Counted from the stretch's first letter, positions 34,769 through 43,693 are shown. The stretch is 64,000 bases of DNA from Legionella santicrucis (GCF_001468135.1 NZ_LNYU01000054.1:153086-217085); one strand, 5' to 3'. Notes: generated by a model not told the origin, from the sequence alone. Made by a program: numbers and translations.

Positions 34769-35425
34769 ATGACACAAAAGAAAATATCATTAGAAAATGA
34801 TGCTGTTCTGCAATTCATTGTTGATGAATTAATATCTTTACATCATTGCCATACAATTATTTTATATGGCTCGCGCGCACGAGGAGACTTCACAGTAACC
34901 AGTGATTATGATGTTGCAGGGATTAGGGAAAAAGGAGATAAGCAACGAATTGCACGCTTTGATGAAGCACATCAAGTTTATCATGATATTTTTGTTTATC
35001 CAGAGAATGCTTTTGATTCAATTTCTGATGAACATTTATGTATGTCAGATGGCATCGTTGTTGTTGAAAAAGCTTATTTTGGCACAGAGTTATTAAAAAA
35101 ACTCTCTGCTTTTTTAATATTGCCTGAGTCCCTCCCTCCTGATGAAATTACAGCACGTAGAGTGTGGTATCAAAAAATGCTGGCAAGGGCGTATACTAGA
35201 GATTTAGAAGGGAAATATCGCCATATTTGGTCAATCTTCACAATTCTAGAGGATTATTTTGTATTCAAAGAATTGCGTTATCAAGGTCCAAAAAAAGCAT
35301 TCAAGTATTTAGAAACACACGATCCAGAGACTTTATCATTATTTGATGAGGCCATAACGAATATCGATAATTTGAATGCCTTAAATAGGCTAATTACAAG
35401 AGTTATAAAGAGTGACAAAACGTAG
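34769..35425 (+). CDS. Nucleotidyltransferase-domain protein
   Basis: 218 aa. Pol-beta-type NTase motif GSRARGD followed by SDYDVAG, with a third acidic residue likely in VYHDIFVY. The ~100-residue helical C-terminus is of unknown family. Could be an aminoglycoside-nucleotidyltransferase-like enzyme or an MNT-type antitoxin without HEPN partner. AAGGAA precedes the ATG. Confidence 0.75.
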   Translation: MTQKKISLENDAVLQFIVDELISLHHCHTIILYGSRARGDFTVTSDYDVAGIREKGDKQRIARFDEAHQVYHDIFVYPENAFDSISDEHLCMSDGIVVVEKAYFGTELLKKLSAFLILPESLPPDEITARRVWYQKMLARAYTRDLEGKYRHIWSIFTILEDYFVFKELRYQGPKKAFKYLETHDPETLSLFDEAITNIDNLNALNRLITRVIKSDKT

Positions 35426-35522
35426 GATAATTATGCCAGAATTAGATATTGAAATTATCAAAGATAATCCAGAGTATTTCTTGTGAAAAGGCATCTATTA
35501 TTCTTATTTAGAGTGCATAGTA

Positions 35523-37127
35523 ATGAAATTTAATATTTATATTAAAATTTTGACTGCGTTCTTCGTGATTTTTTTAATTCTTGTTTTGGCATTTTTTAAA
35601 TATTTAAAGTCAGTTGAGACAAAGATAATTGTTAATGCAGGACAAACGATGTCACAAGGACTTTTAATTAGTTTAGAAAAAGAGTTAATTAATAATCCGA
35701 AATCAAACTGGGATGCAATAATAAAGAAAAAAACAGATAATCTTATTCATCTTATAGTAATCGACAGTCTAAAACTCACCCTGAAGCAGAATAATCAATT
35801 AAATAATGGTGAAATCATTTTTTTATCAGGTACAACCTATCAATTTCTAAACGAGGTAATTGTAGAACATACTGCGTATAAAAAAATTGGTAATACCCCG
35901 TATGCATTAGCTTACAATTTTTCAGATCCTGGCGAAATTATTTTTAATTATATGAATCCTGTTTTAATACAAATCGTTCAACATTTATTATCAAAATCAA
36001 AAAATACATGGAGTAATGAACTATTACAGTTAGAAAAAATATATGGTTTTCCTCTTCATGTTTATAAAACTAAAAGTAAACACTTACCAGGTAATATAAT
36101 TAATTCTTTATCAACAAAGCGTTTAGTATTTGAAACCAATAAAAACTCGTCACAAATTGTTATTCTCTATTATAGTTTTAGTGGTGGAATACTCAAAATT
36201 GGCCCACTAAGCTATCTGCCCGTTATGGCAAGAATCAGTGATGTTATGTATTATTTTATAGGGACTTTCTTTTTTTTATCCCTTTGTCTTATTGCCTTTT
36301 TTTCATTGCTTTTTGTTAGAAATATGAAAAAGGTGTATCAGATAACTAAAAATTTCAGTCAAGGGAACTTTGATTTTCATCGGAAAATAGGTACCACCTC
36401 TATTTTGTATGGGCTGTATGTAAATATCATCCACATGGGTGAGCAATTAAAAGAACTGATTGAATCACATAAACAATTGTGCCGGTTTGTCGCGCATGAA
36501 ATTAGGACCCCTTTGTCAACCATACAAATGGCGACGGATAGTATCAAAAGGAAAAATGCTGAAGATGTATTACTCAATAAACAGCTAAACAGCATACAAG
36601 AAGATATTGCAGATATGAATCGCCTCGTCAGCACTTTTTTGATTTACTCAAAAATGCATTCAAACGAATTGAAATTAAAACAGTCTGAGACCGATATAAT
36701 AGTATGGTTAAGAAAGCTATTAGAGTCTTATTCTTCATCGACATTTGAAATTACATTTCATACTAATGAGTTAAATTCTTTGAAAGCATACATAGATGAA
36801 AATAATTTAAAACATGCTGTTACCAATTTGATTACAAATGCTATGAAATTTGCAGAGCACACTATTTCTTTAACCATTTCGCTGGATAATAGTCATATTT
36901 TAATTCACGTAGACGATGATGGCTCAGGCTTGCCGGATGATGGTGCGGATGACATTTTTTCTGAATATACAATTGCCGAAAACTCCGGAATTGGAGATAA
37001 ACATATTGGGTTAGGATTAGCTATTGTTAAAAAAGTTGTTAATCTCCACGGAGGAAAGGTCATGGCTACACAATCACCGATATTAAAAGGTGCTCGATTC
37101 ACCATAGTACTTCCAAGATATTCTTAG
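35523..37127 (+). CDS. Membrane sensor histidine kinase (RstB-like)
   Basis: 534 aa. TM1 at residues ~7-25, a ~210-residue periplasmic sensor, TM2 ~240-262, then a short linker and DHp with H-box FVAHEIRTPLSTIQ (His ~325). ATPase motifs: N box LITNAMKFAEH, G1 VDDDGSGLPDDG, G2 GLGLAIVKKVV. No receiver domain. Its likely partner is the OmpR-type regulator at 39193 on the other strand; a putative effector gene lies between them. Tail-to-tail with that gene (11 bp). Confidence 0.88.
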   Translation: MKFNIYIKILTAFFVIFLILVLAFFKYLKSVETKIIVNAGQTMSQGLLISLEKELINNPKSNWDAIIKKKTDNLIHLIVIDSLKLTLKQNNQLNNGEIIFLSGTTYQFLNEVIVEHTAYKKIGNTPYALAYNFSDPGEIIFNYMNPVLIQIVQHLLSKSKNTWSNELLQLEKIYGFPLHVYKTKSKHLPGNIINSLSTKRLVFETNKNSSQIVILYYSFSGGILKIGPLSYLPVMARISDVMYYFIGTFFFLSLCLIAFFSLLFVRNMKKVYQITKNFSQGNFDFHRKIGTTSILYGLYVNIIHMGEQLKELIESHKQLCRFVAHEIRTPLSTIQMATDSIKRKNAEDVLLNKQLNSIQEDIADMNRLVSTFLIYSKMHSNELKLKQSETDIIVWLRKLLESYSSSTFEITFHTNELNSLKAYIDENNLKHAVTNLITNAMKFAEHTISLTISLDNSHILIHVDDDGSGLPDDGADDIFSEYTIAENSGIGDKHIGLGLAIVKKVVNLHGGKVMATQSPILKGARFTIVLPRYS

Positions 37128-37138
37128 CGATTAAGATT

Positions 37139-38953
37139 TTAGTTTTGGAAGTTGGCCCCAACTTTAGCATCTTTTGAAGTATCGATCTCTTGTTTCATCT
37201 CAACCAGTGCGTCCATAACCGCTGTTAACTGGAGTTTTGCATTTTCAAAACGTTTAGGGATGAATTCATCTTCCTCGCCATCAACCACTTCTCCAGTTCC
37301 AATACCTTTTTCAAGAGCACTGATAACCATACTAAGCTCTGATTCAAACGCCGATAATAGTTCATTATTCCCCTTTGCAGATTGCAAGATTCCATGCAAT
37401 TTTTCCACTACATCTCCAGGAATATAAAGAGTGCCTTCACTACATTTGCTATATTCACGTTTCGCAATAGGTAATGAAAGTAGTTCATCAGCCTTGTGTT
37501 GACTCATCTGAAATATTTGTCTAACAGATTGTTTTAGTTCTAAGGGAGTTGGTGGCGAATTGCTAGATTTCAAAGATGCGAGAAGCTTATCACTAGCAGT
37601 CACTCGTCCATCTTTGCTATGTTCTTGCGCTGTCTCGATAGGAGTCTGTCCTTTTTCATTTCGCACTTCAAGACTAGCACCACACTCTATTAACTTTTTA
37701 ATGAGATGTAAGGGCTCTTTTCTATAATTATAAAAATTCTGTACCGCATAGTGCAAAGCCGTCATGCTTTTTTTATCAGTACTATTAATATCAGCGCCAT
37801 GTTTTAATAATAAAGCAATGACGCCATCATTACTTGGGCCACCAATAAGGACTTTTCCACAACTTACCATTGCCAGGTTTAACAAAGCTTTATTAGCTAG
37901 AATTGACTCGAGCAAGTCTTCATGACCTTTAAATACAGAAGGTTCTTTTAAACCTAAGAGAAGTTCTAGTACATCTCTATGTGTCAGTTGTTCTATAGGA
38001 TCCGCCCGACCTAAGATATCACGGACACGGTTTAAATAATTTTCTTGTTCTTTACCTAATATTTGGTTTTCCTGTTCAACAAACTTTGCAACATCTTCTC
38101 CTTCAAATCGCAATTCTGGAAAACTATCAATTTTCTTTAAATCTTGAATGCTTAGAATATCTCGATTTAAAGCGATTTTTGCTATCAGTTCATCGGCTTC
38201 GTCTTTACCTAGAATTGCACGGGCATATTCTAGGGTGTTAACTTTTAATTCTTTAGCTGTTTGTGTTGAGGCAAATAAAGATTTTCGAACGGCAACTTGA
38301 TATTCACCATGATGAAAAATAACACTGTTTCCAGCCTTCCAAATATTTCCTGCCATCGATGTGATAGGGGATGCCGGCGAAAGGGATCGGAAGCCGGTCT
38401 GTACATCTTGCGCATCCCATGGTCCAGTTCCACCAAACGTGATTTCTGGATGTTTCACTGACACTCTTTCTAAAAATGTTTTTTCCTGTGAGTTTGCTGC
38501 AGCATTAAGTTGATTGTCTGTATTACAACCTTCTAAAGTCACAAAAACTTCACCATGATGTGCGGGCAATGCTCGTTTAAAACCATGTAATAAATTATCA
38601 AAATTATCATCATATAACTGCTCACTTGGGCCATGGCAATTACCCATACCATATTCGCCACCACCAGCATGGCCCATAATAAATAATTTTGGGTTTTTCT
38701 CAAATATATTGTCTAGTTCTTCCGGTAAGTCTCGTTTGAGTTCATCCAAACTACTATAGATTTTTGGGGATTTATCACACTGATCGAAAAAATAATACTT
38801 CAAATCAGGGCCTTCTAAATAGACGCCAATTGGAACAAATTGCTTGAACCGTTGTTTTAAGTGAGGATTTATCACCACACCCCTCTGATTTTCAGGCAGT
38901 GGATGATCTGGATCTGGTTTATATATTAAGATTTCTATTGCAGCGTCTTTCAT
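37139..38953 (-). CDS. Putative effector: caspase-like (clan CD) N-terminal domain + ankyrin repeats
   Basis: 604 aa, no signal peptide. Residues 88-150 show the clan CD dyad pattern: His95 in LFIMGHAGGGEYGMG after a hydrophobic strand, and Cys143 in VFVTLEGCNTDN. Residues ~365-445 hold two or three ankyrin repeats (GVIALLLKHGADINSTDKKS, LIKKLIECGASLEVRN). The C-terminus is helical and acidic. Ankyrin plus protease-like domain is a usual build for secreted Legionella effectors. The promoter carries the shared 16-bp operator. Protease activity is inferred from motif only. Confidence 0.7.
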   Translation of the reverse strand: MKDAAIEILIYKPDPDHPLPENQRGVVINPHLKQRFKQFVPIGVYLEGPDLKYYFFDQCDKSPKIYSSLDELKRDLPEELDNIFEKNPKLFIMGHAGGGEYGMGNCHGPSEQLYDDNFDNLLHGFKRALPAHHGEVFVTLEGCNTDNQLNAAANSQEKTFLERVSVKHPEITFGGTGPWDAQDVQTGFRSLSPASPITSMAGNIWKAGNSVIFHHGEYQVAVRKSLFASTQTAKELKVNTLEYARAILGKDEADELIAKIALNRDILSIQDLKKIDSFPELRFEGEDVAKFVEQENQILGKEQENYLNRVRDILGRADPIEQLTHRDVLELLLGLKEPSVFKGHEDLLESILANKALLNLAMVSCGKVLIGGPSNDGVIALLLKHGADINSTDKKSMTALHYAVQNFYNYRKEPLHLIKKLIECGASLEVRNEKGQTPIETAQEHSKDGRVTASDKLLASLKSSNSPPTPLELKQSVRQIFQMSQHKADELLSLPIAKREYSKCSEGTLYIPGDVVEKLHGILQSAKGNNELLSAFESELSMVISALEKGIGTGEVVDGEEDEFIPKRFENAKLQLTAVMDALVEMKQEIDTSKDAKVGANFQN

Positions 38954-38988
38954 GGCTCATCTCGACTATTACTTAAAATAATAGGTTG

Positions 38989-39030
38989 ATTTTATCAAAA
39001 ACACTCGGCTCATATGTATATATATTGTAC
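38989..39030 (-). promoter_or_regulatory. Operator and -10 of the ankyrin-protein gene (shared motif, copy 1)
   Basis: Read on the minus strand: GTACAATATATATACA (39030-39015), then 20 bp, then TAAAAT (38994-38989). The motif has two TACA half-sites 11 bp apart, as expected for a tandem-binding OmpR-type regulator. Same motif and same distance as at 40002 and 41413. Confidence 0.75.
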
Positions 39031-39192
39031 AAGCGTTCTAAAATGATACTTTTGTCGAGGGTAAATGATTATAGATTTGCGATATATTGGGTGAAGCTTT
39101 CATAACTGGACGAAAAATCCCAAGGTCGAGGCAAAAGAATTTTTCACTATTTTTGATAAGTCTTACATAAGATTGGTGGCTGAGATCTATAT

Positions 39193-39885
39193 TTATTCCC
39201 AAGCCGCTGATACAAATATATATCCTTTTTTATGAATTGTTTTTATACGATAGGGCTTTTTATTATTATCATTCAATGCCTTTCTTAAACGTGATATTTT
39301 TAAATCGATACCTCTATCAACCCCATCATATTCATGCCCAGAAAGAGCATACATAATGCTATCTCGACTCAGCAACCTATCATGGTTCTTAACCAACAAA
39401 GCAAGCATTTCAAAATCACTGGTACTTATTGAAATTTCTTCATCAAAGAGCTGAACACTCTTAGTACTAAAATTGATAGAAAAATTGCCAAAGTGAAATT
39501 GATTTTGATTATTAACTAAATTGGGTCGACGTAACAATGCCTCTATTCTTGCTTTCAAAACCTCGTCTGCAACAGGTTTAGTTAAGTAGTCATCTGCTCC
39601 TAAATTTAAAGAGGATACTTCACTTTCAATATCATTAATTGCTGTTAGCATGAGTATTTTCCCCAAATACTCATCTCTAATGGTATGGCATATTTGATCT
39701 CCATTCATGCCAGGAAGCATTATATCTAATATTACTAGGCAAGGTTGCTCACGAATGATGCGATAGACCGATCTATCACCACGTTTTTCAATAGAAACAT
39801 CATAACCTGCTTCTTGTAAGCTTTCTTTGAGGTAATTTGCTAACTTAACGTTATCTTCTACAAGCAATATTGATTTATCTTTCAT
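39193..39885 (-). CDS. OmpR-family response regulator (RstA-like)
   Basis: 230 aa. Receiver: ILLVEDN, acceptor Asp in CLVILDIMLPGMNG, switch LMLTA, and DDYLTKPV. C-terminal winged helix: STSDFEMLALLVKNHDRLLSRD, GIDLKISRLRKALND, IKTIHKKGYIF. Flanked by the ankyrin gene and the ATP-grasp gene, both carrying the TACA-type operator, so it is the obvious candidate to bind it. Pairs with the kinase at 35523. Confidence 0.92.
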   Translation of the reverse strand: MKDKSILLVEDNVKLANYLKESLQEAGYDVSIEKRGDRSVYRIIREQPCLVILDIMLPGMNGDQICHTIRDEYLGKILMLTAINDIESEVSSLNLGADDYLTKPVADEVLKARIEALLRRPNLVNNQNQFHFGNFSINFSTKSVQLFDEEISISTSDFEMLALLVKNHDRLLSRDSIMYALSGHEYDGVDRGIDLKISRLRKALNDNNKKPYRIKTIHKKGYIFVSAAWE

Positions 39886-40001
39886 TCGTTCTGTCTAAGC
39901 CTCTTTAAATAAGAAAACTCTCTAAACAAATTTAGTCTGAATTGATTTTTAAGTTCAGTGTTACATAGATATCAGTAGGTAAGCAAACACACGGCGCATC
40001 C

Positions 40002-40043
40002 GTACATTTTATATACAATTGATCTGTTTTAACTCGATATAAT
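40002..40043 (+). promoter_or_regulatory. Operator and -10 of the ATP-grasp gene (shared motif, copy 2)
   Basis: GTACATTTTATATACA (40002-40017), 20 bp, TATAAT (40038-40043), 33 bp before the ATG at 40077. The surrounding ~50 bp is strongly similar to 41412-41461. The operator covers the -35 position, which has no good -35 box, so activation is expected. Confidence 0.78.
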
Positions 40044-40076
40044 GATAGCTAATGGGCGAATCTGTGGAGATAAATT

Positions 40077-41411
40077 ATGAGCGCTTATGTTAAAAATTTT
40101 GATGAACATAAAGAAATCAAATCTTCACGTGACATTTGCAAATCATTAAAACCTGTTCCCACAGCGTATATGGACAATAAACATTGTGAGCATTGCTATC
40201 CCGAAAAACGTTCTCATTTTCGAAGAAAATTTTTTAATTTATTCCATTATTTTATATTCAATCCATTTATCTATCTTTTATCTAAACTCTTTCTCCTATC
40301 AGAGCAGGATTTTTTACGATTCAATAACCTATTAAATCAGTTGGTCATTAATATTTTCCAAAAAATAAAACTATATACCAAGACTCAGACCATTGATAGG
40401 AAACAATTCAATAACAGTGTCCTTGCATTTTGGGATGAAGCACAAAAAAGAGGGCTAGAGCTGTATAATTTTAAGGAATCTAACTTGCATACTCTGTATT
40501 TTAAGTTGGTCTACAATAGGAAAAAATATTATTTCATACAGACTCCAATCTCTCTTATTTCTCAAAAAAATACACGCTTTGATGAGGATACTAAATATGA
40601 TAATAAATGGAGCCTCAAGAAAAAATTATTAGATAGCCAAATTCCCTGCCCCTTAGGGAGGGTTTTTATTTCCAGCAAAAACGCCTACAACTATGGTATC
40701 TCATTGGGATTTCCTCTTGTGGTTAAGCCACTATCTGAATCTCTAAGTATTCATACTTCATGTACTATTCAAACTCCAAATGAATTAAAAGAAGCGATAA
40801 AAATAGTAAAGCAGGTTGATTTTCGCGTGCTGGTTGAAAAACACATTCCTGGTGATGTTTATCGGTCATTAATTATTAATGATTCATTAATCGCTTGTGT
40901 GAGACGACAACCTGAGAGCATTGTTGGCGATGGTGTAACTACACTTCAAGAGTTAATTGATAAAAAAAATAAAGTTACGTGGAAAGAAGGACATGGTGAA
41001 TATCCCTACAAAATTACTCGAAATAGCAACTTAATGAAAATTTTGGCAGCCCAAGGAGTTGCTCTTAATACGGTAATAAACAAAGGACAACAAATCTTTA
41101 TTGCCAAAAAAGTTACTATGAGTAGTGGTGCAAAAATCAGTACTGTTATCGACCTGATACATCCTGAGAATAAACTGTTATTGGAAAAAGTACATAAAAT
41201 ACTCAATATACCGCTTACAGGTCTTGATTTTATTTGTCAGGACATTTCTCTTCCATGGCATAAGCAACAATTTGGAATTATTGAAAATAATAGCTTCCCT
41301 TACATTGAATTACATCTCAATCCATCTGATGGGAAAGGAATTAATGTAGCAGGTAAAATTTGGGATTATGTACTCGATGTTTTAAGTCGAAGAAACGAGC
41401 AACCCAATTAA
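40077..41411 (+). CDS. ATP-grasp ligase resembling the cyanophycin synthetase ATP-binding domain
   Basis: 444 aa. N-terminal ~150 residues: a Cys pair (KHCEHCYPEK) and a hydrophobic stretch (~55-75) that may be a membrane anchor. Residues ~180-435: ATP-grasp with FPLVVKPLSESLSIHTS, VLVEKHIPGDVYRSLII, and PESIVGDGVTTLQELIDKKN, a phrase typical of cyanophycin-synthetase-like enzymes; metal-site region FGIIENNSFPYIELHLNP. Such enzymes join a carboxylate to an amine. GTGGAG ribosome site. The operator and a downstream operator-linked gene suggest joint control. Confidence 0.78.
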   Translation: MSAYVKNFDEHKEIKSSRDICKSLKPVPTAYMDNKHCEHCYPEKRSHFRRKFFNLFHYFIFNPFIYLLSKLFLLSEQDFLRFNNLLNQLVINIFQKIKLYTKTQTIDRKQFNNSVLAFWDEAQKRGLELYNFKESNLHTLYFKLVYNRKKYYFIQTPISLISQKNTRFDEDTKYDNKWSLKKKLLDSQIPCPLGRVFISSKNAYNYGISLGFPLVVKPLSESLSIHTSCTIQTPNELKEAIKIVKQVDFRVLVEKHIPGDVYRSLIINDSLIACVRRQPESIVGDGVTTLQELIDKKNKVTWKEGHGEYPYKITRNSNLMKILAAQGVALNTVINKGQQIFIAKKVTMSSGAKISTVIDLIHPENKLLLEKVHKILNIPLTGLDFICQDISLPWHKQQFGIIENNSFPYIELHLNPSDGKGINVAGKIWDYVLDVLSRRNEQPN

Positions 41412-41441
41412 TGTACATTATATATACAATTGGGTTTTTTT
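41401..41441 (+). terminator. Terminator hairpin overlapping an operator
   Basis: AACCCAATT (41401-41409) pairs perfectly with AATTGGGTT (41428-41436), followed by a T run. The left arm includes the last codons of the ATP-grasp gene; the 18-nt loop is the third copy of the TACA operator. Termination and regulation of the next gene share the same bases. Confidence 0.65.
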
Positions 41442-41454
41442 AACTCGGTATAAT
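41413..41454 (+). promoter_or_regulatory. Operator and -10 of the E-block protein gene (shared motif, copy 3)
   Basis: GTACATTATATATACA (41413-41428), 20 bp, TATAAT (41449-41454), 61 bp before ATG 41515. Same arrangement as at 40002 and, on the minus strand, at 39030. Confidence 0.78.
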
Positions 41455-41514
41455 AACAGATAAGTAAATCTTTATTCGGATGAAACCATTATGAACTTGC
41501 ACTGGAGTATTCTC

Positions 41515-42399
41515 ATGAAAAAAGACAAAGAACAACATCAGCCTGTCCTTGAATCCATAACGGCAGATGAACCCAAAACCTCCTCTATAGCATTAGCTTT
41601 ACAACAATTTAGAAAGGAAGCAGAAAAAAAAGAGGCTGCTGAGGAAGGTGCAAAAGTACGCTGCGGGACTTGTTTTAAAGAAATCGCACCTAAGCGCCTT
41701 TGTTCCGGACATGGCGCAGGTGGTAGCGGAGGTGATAGTGCCACCTCTGATAAGAAGACATCTGAGGAAAAAGCGAGTCCTGGTGAAGTTAAATTCCTAA
41801 CTAAACCTGGCAAAGCAGTTGGGTCTGAAGATGAATTGGTAGGCGTGTTTGGTTCAGAAGAACTTGATTTAGAGTCTGGTTTTGACCCAGAAATAATTGC
41901 GGAATTGATCGCCAAAGGATTATTGCTGGTTGATAGTGATCGCGTATCAATGACTCTTTCAATTAAATTACAATGTGAACCTAGTAAATTAACTGAAGAA
42001 CAAAGAGAAGAATTAAAAAAATTCATGGAAGCGATTATAAAAGAATTCAATGAATTTAAAGAAGAAAATCATCTTTCTGATGATTGCATACAAATCCTTC
42101 AAGATGAGGAGGGAAGCATATGTTCTCTTCGCATTACCATGCCCACATTAGCTTTATACGATGCATTTATTCAACAGCTAGCAAATAATTTAGTGCCCGT
42201 ACCCAGTCCGAAAGCACAAGAAAGAGATGAGGTAACGAAAGAGCAAGGCCTTACTGCAAGTCCACTTTCAAGAGAACCAAGACCGTCTAATAAAAATCAA
42301 CTCTCCAAACAAGAAGCTAATGAGGAGATACATAATACATCTGAGGATGGGGAACAAGAAATTTTTAACCCATCTCCTTTTAATATGAAGCCATGGTAA
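41515..42399 (+). CDS. Putative secreted effector with C-terminal E-block
   Basis: The frame opens at ATG 41491, but ATG 41515 sits 7 bp after GGAG and is preferred. ~294 aa, no known domain. Features: a CGTC...C...H cluster (VRCGTCFKEIAPKRLCSGHG) then a Gly/Ser stretch, an acidic middle, and an alpha/beta segment (~145-230). The tail EEIHNTSEDGEQEIFNPSPF is glutamate-rich 10-25 residues from the end, as in Dot/Icm E-block signals. The promoter is shared in design with the ankyrin and ATP-grasp genes. Function unknown. Confidence 0.65.
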   Translation: MKKDKEQHQPVLESITADEPKTSSIALALQQFRKEAEKKEAAEEGAKVRCGTCFKEIAPKRLCSGHGAGGSGGDSATSDKKTSEEKASPGEVKFLTKPGKAVGSEDELVGVFGSEELDLESGFDPEIIAELIAKGLLLVDSDRVSMTLSIKLQCEPSKLTEEQREELKKFMEAIIKEFNEFKEENHLSDDCIQILQDEEGSICSLRITMPTLALYDAFIQQLANNLVPVPSPKAQERDEVTKEQGLTASPLSREPRPSNKNQLSKQEANEEIHNTSEDGEQEIFNPSPFNMKPW

Positions 42400-42511
42400 T
42401 AGAAGTAGGTGTTTATTGATTTTTGAAAAGAACTTTAATTTCAAGGCCCCATTTTATTTCCAATAAGACAATTACGTAATTGGGAAATACCATTTCATGC
42501 TTTCTCAAGAC

Positions 42512-42580
42512 TGAGCCCTTAAGTTTCGATATCTACAAGATCATTGAGGTCATTGGTTGCGTGTTAAACTGATACAGTGG
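42512..42580 (+). pseudogene. Decayed copy of the yggU 3' end
   Basis: GATCATTGAGGTCATTGG and flanking bases closely match 34452-34500 inside the yggU pseudogene, including the outer GAG-CCTT and CAGTGG. No open frame remains. It marks either a duplicated segment or a hot spot for insertion. Confidence 0.5.
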
Positions 42581-42690
42581 ATAGTTGATTTATAACGGAT
42601 ATTTCTTTTTATGGTTTTCTTATTTATCTGATTGAATGGTGTAGCTTTTTAGGCTATGATTGAAGCTTAGTTGGCTTCAACATAAAAATC

Positions 42691-43269
42691 ATGTTTGATA
42701 CTTCAATATTGTTTTCTGAATATCGGCGGCGTGTGCTGGCACTTTTATTGCTGCATCCTGATGAGCGTTATCATGTCCGAGAGATTGCGCGGTTAACGAA
42801 TACCACAGCGGGTACACTTCATCGAGAACTATCCAAACTTGCTAAATCCAAAGTACTTCTGCGCGAGCAGAGCGGTAATCAAGTTTATTACCAAGCAAAT
42901 CGAAATTTTCCTATTTATACGGAGCTTTCAAGCATTTTAAAGAAAACGTCTGGTTTGGTGGATGTGTTGTTTGATTTTTTAACTCCATTAGCTGAAAAAA
43001 TTGAAGTAGCTTTTGTTTTTGGCTCGGTGGCCAAAGGAACCGAAAACCTTGGAAGTGATATTGATGTGCTTATTATTGGTGAGGTTGATTTTACAGAAGC
43101 AGTTGCAGCTCTTTATGCTGCCCAAGCGAGTTTAGGGAGAGAAATTAACCCCAAAATATATTCCAGGGAACAATGGAAGTCATCTTTACAAAAACAAGAT
43201 CTTTTCATTCAGGAGGTTTTAAATAATCCCAAGCTATTTATTATGGGAGCTGAACATGACCTTGGATAA
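42691..43269 (+). CDS. HTH + nucleotidyltransferase (MNT-like) protein
   Basis: 192 aa. N-terminal winged HTH (YHVREIARLTNTTAGTLHRELSKL) and C-terminal NTase (VFGSVAKGTENLGSDIDVLIIG). Overlaps the following HEPN-like gene by 14 bp. HTH-MNT plus HEPN pairs are known toxin-antitoxin-like modules in which the NTase silences the HEPN RNase. Confidence 0.85.
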   Translation: MFDTSILFSEYRRRVLALLLLHPDERYHVREIARLTNTTAGTLHRELSKLAKSKVLLREQSGNQVYYQANRNFPIYTELSSILKKTSGLVDVLFDFLTPLAEKIEVAFVFGSVAKGTENLGSDIDVLIIGEVDFTEAVAALYAAQASLGREINPKIYSREQWKSSLQKQDLFIQEVLNNPKLFIMGAEHDLG

Positions 43270-43693
43270 TTTAATTGGCATCAGCCTGGAAAAAATACCA
43301 CCTCACCCAGATACCATAAATCGGCTTTTGCATGCTGCTGAACGTAATATTGTGGATTCAAAAATTGACTTGGTTAGCGCGGAGAATCGCTTTGATGCTG
43401 CCTATAAAGCAATTATGCAAATAGCAAATGCAGCACTTCAATCTCATGGATATCGAACCTTGACTTCTAAACCAGGACATCATCAAACGATGATTCAGTT
43501 ATTGCCTCAGACTTTAGGTATTGATAAAAAAACAGTGATTATATTGGATGCTATGCGTAAACAACGCAATATTGCAGATTATTCTGGCGATATTATTCCT
43601 GAGAGTGCAGTAATAACTTGTATTGCTCAAGCAGAAGCATTGTTAAAGGATTTTAAAAAATGGCTGAGTGTTAATGATGGAAAACAACAGTGA
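43256..43693 (+). CDS. HEPN-like partner protein
   Basis: 145-aa all-helical protein. The motif MRKQRNIADYSG lies where HEPN toxins carry Rx4-6H, but Tyr replaces His, so RNase activity is doubtful. It overlaps both the MNT gene and the start of the damaged aminoglycoside nucleotidyltransferase, giving a three-gene transcript. Confidence 0.62.
   Translation: MTLDNLIGISLEKIPPHPDTINRLLHAAERNIVDSKIDLVSAENRFDAAYKAIMQIANAALQSHGYRTLTSKPGHHQTMIQLLPQTLGIDKKTVIILDAMRKQRNIADYSGDIIPESAVITCIAQAEALLKDFKKWLSVNDGKQQ

Noticed and set aside
9778..35425. Possible integron cassette array, because of many short drug-related genes
   Set aside because: No integron integrase, no attC-like sites between genes, and gene orientation changes often.
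35433..35486. 17-codon frame (MPELDIEIIKDNPEYFL) before the kinase gene
   Set aside because: Too short to support; might be the remnant of a gene but nothing confirms it.
35425..40076. TACA-type operator before the kinase (35523) or the regulator (39885)
   Set aside because: Only TTACATAGATATCAGTA near 39960 is vaguely similar; it lacks the second TACA at the right spacing.
41538..42050. 170-codon frame opposite the E-block protein gene
   Set aside because: Antisense shadow: the plus-strand gene has a ribosome site and a promoter; this frame has neither.
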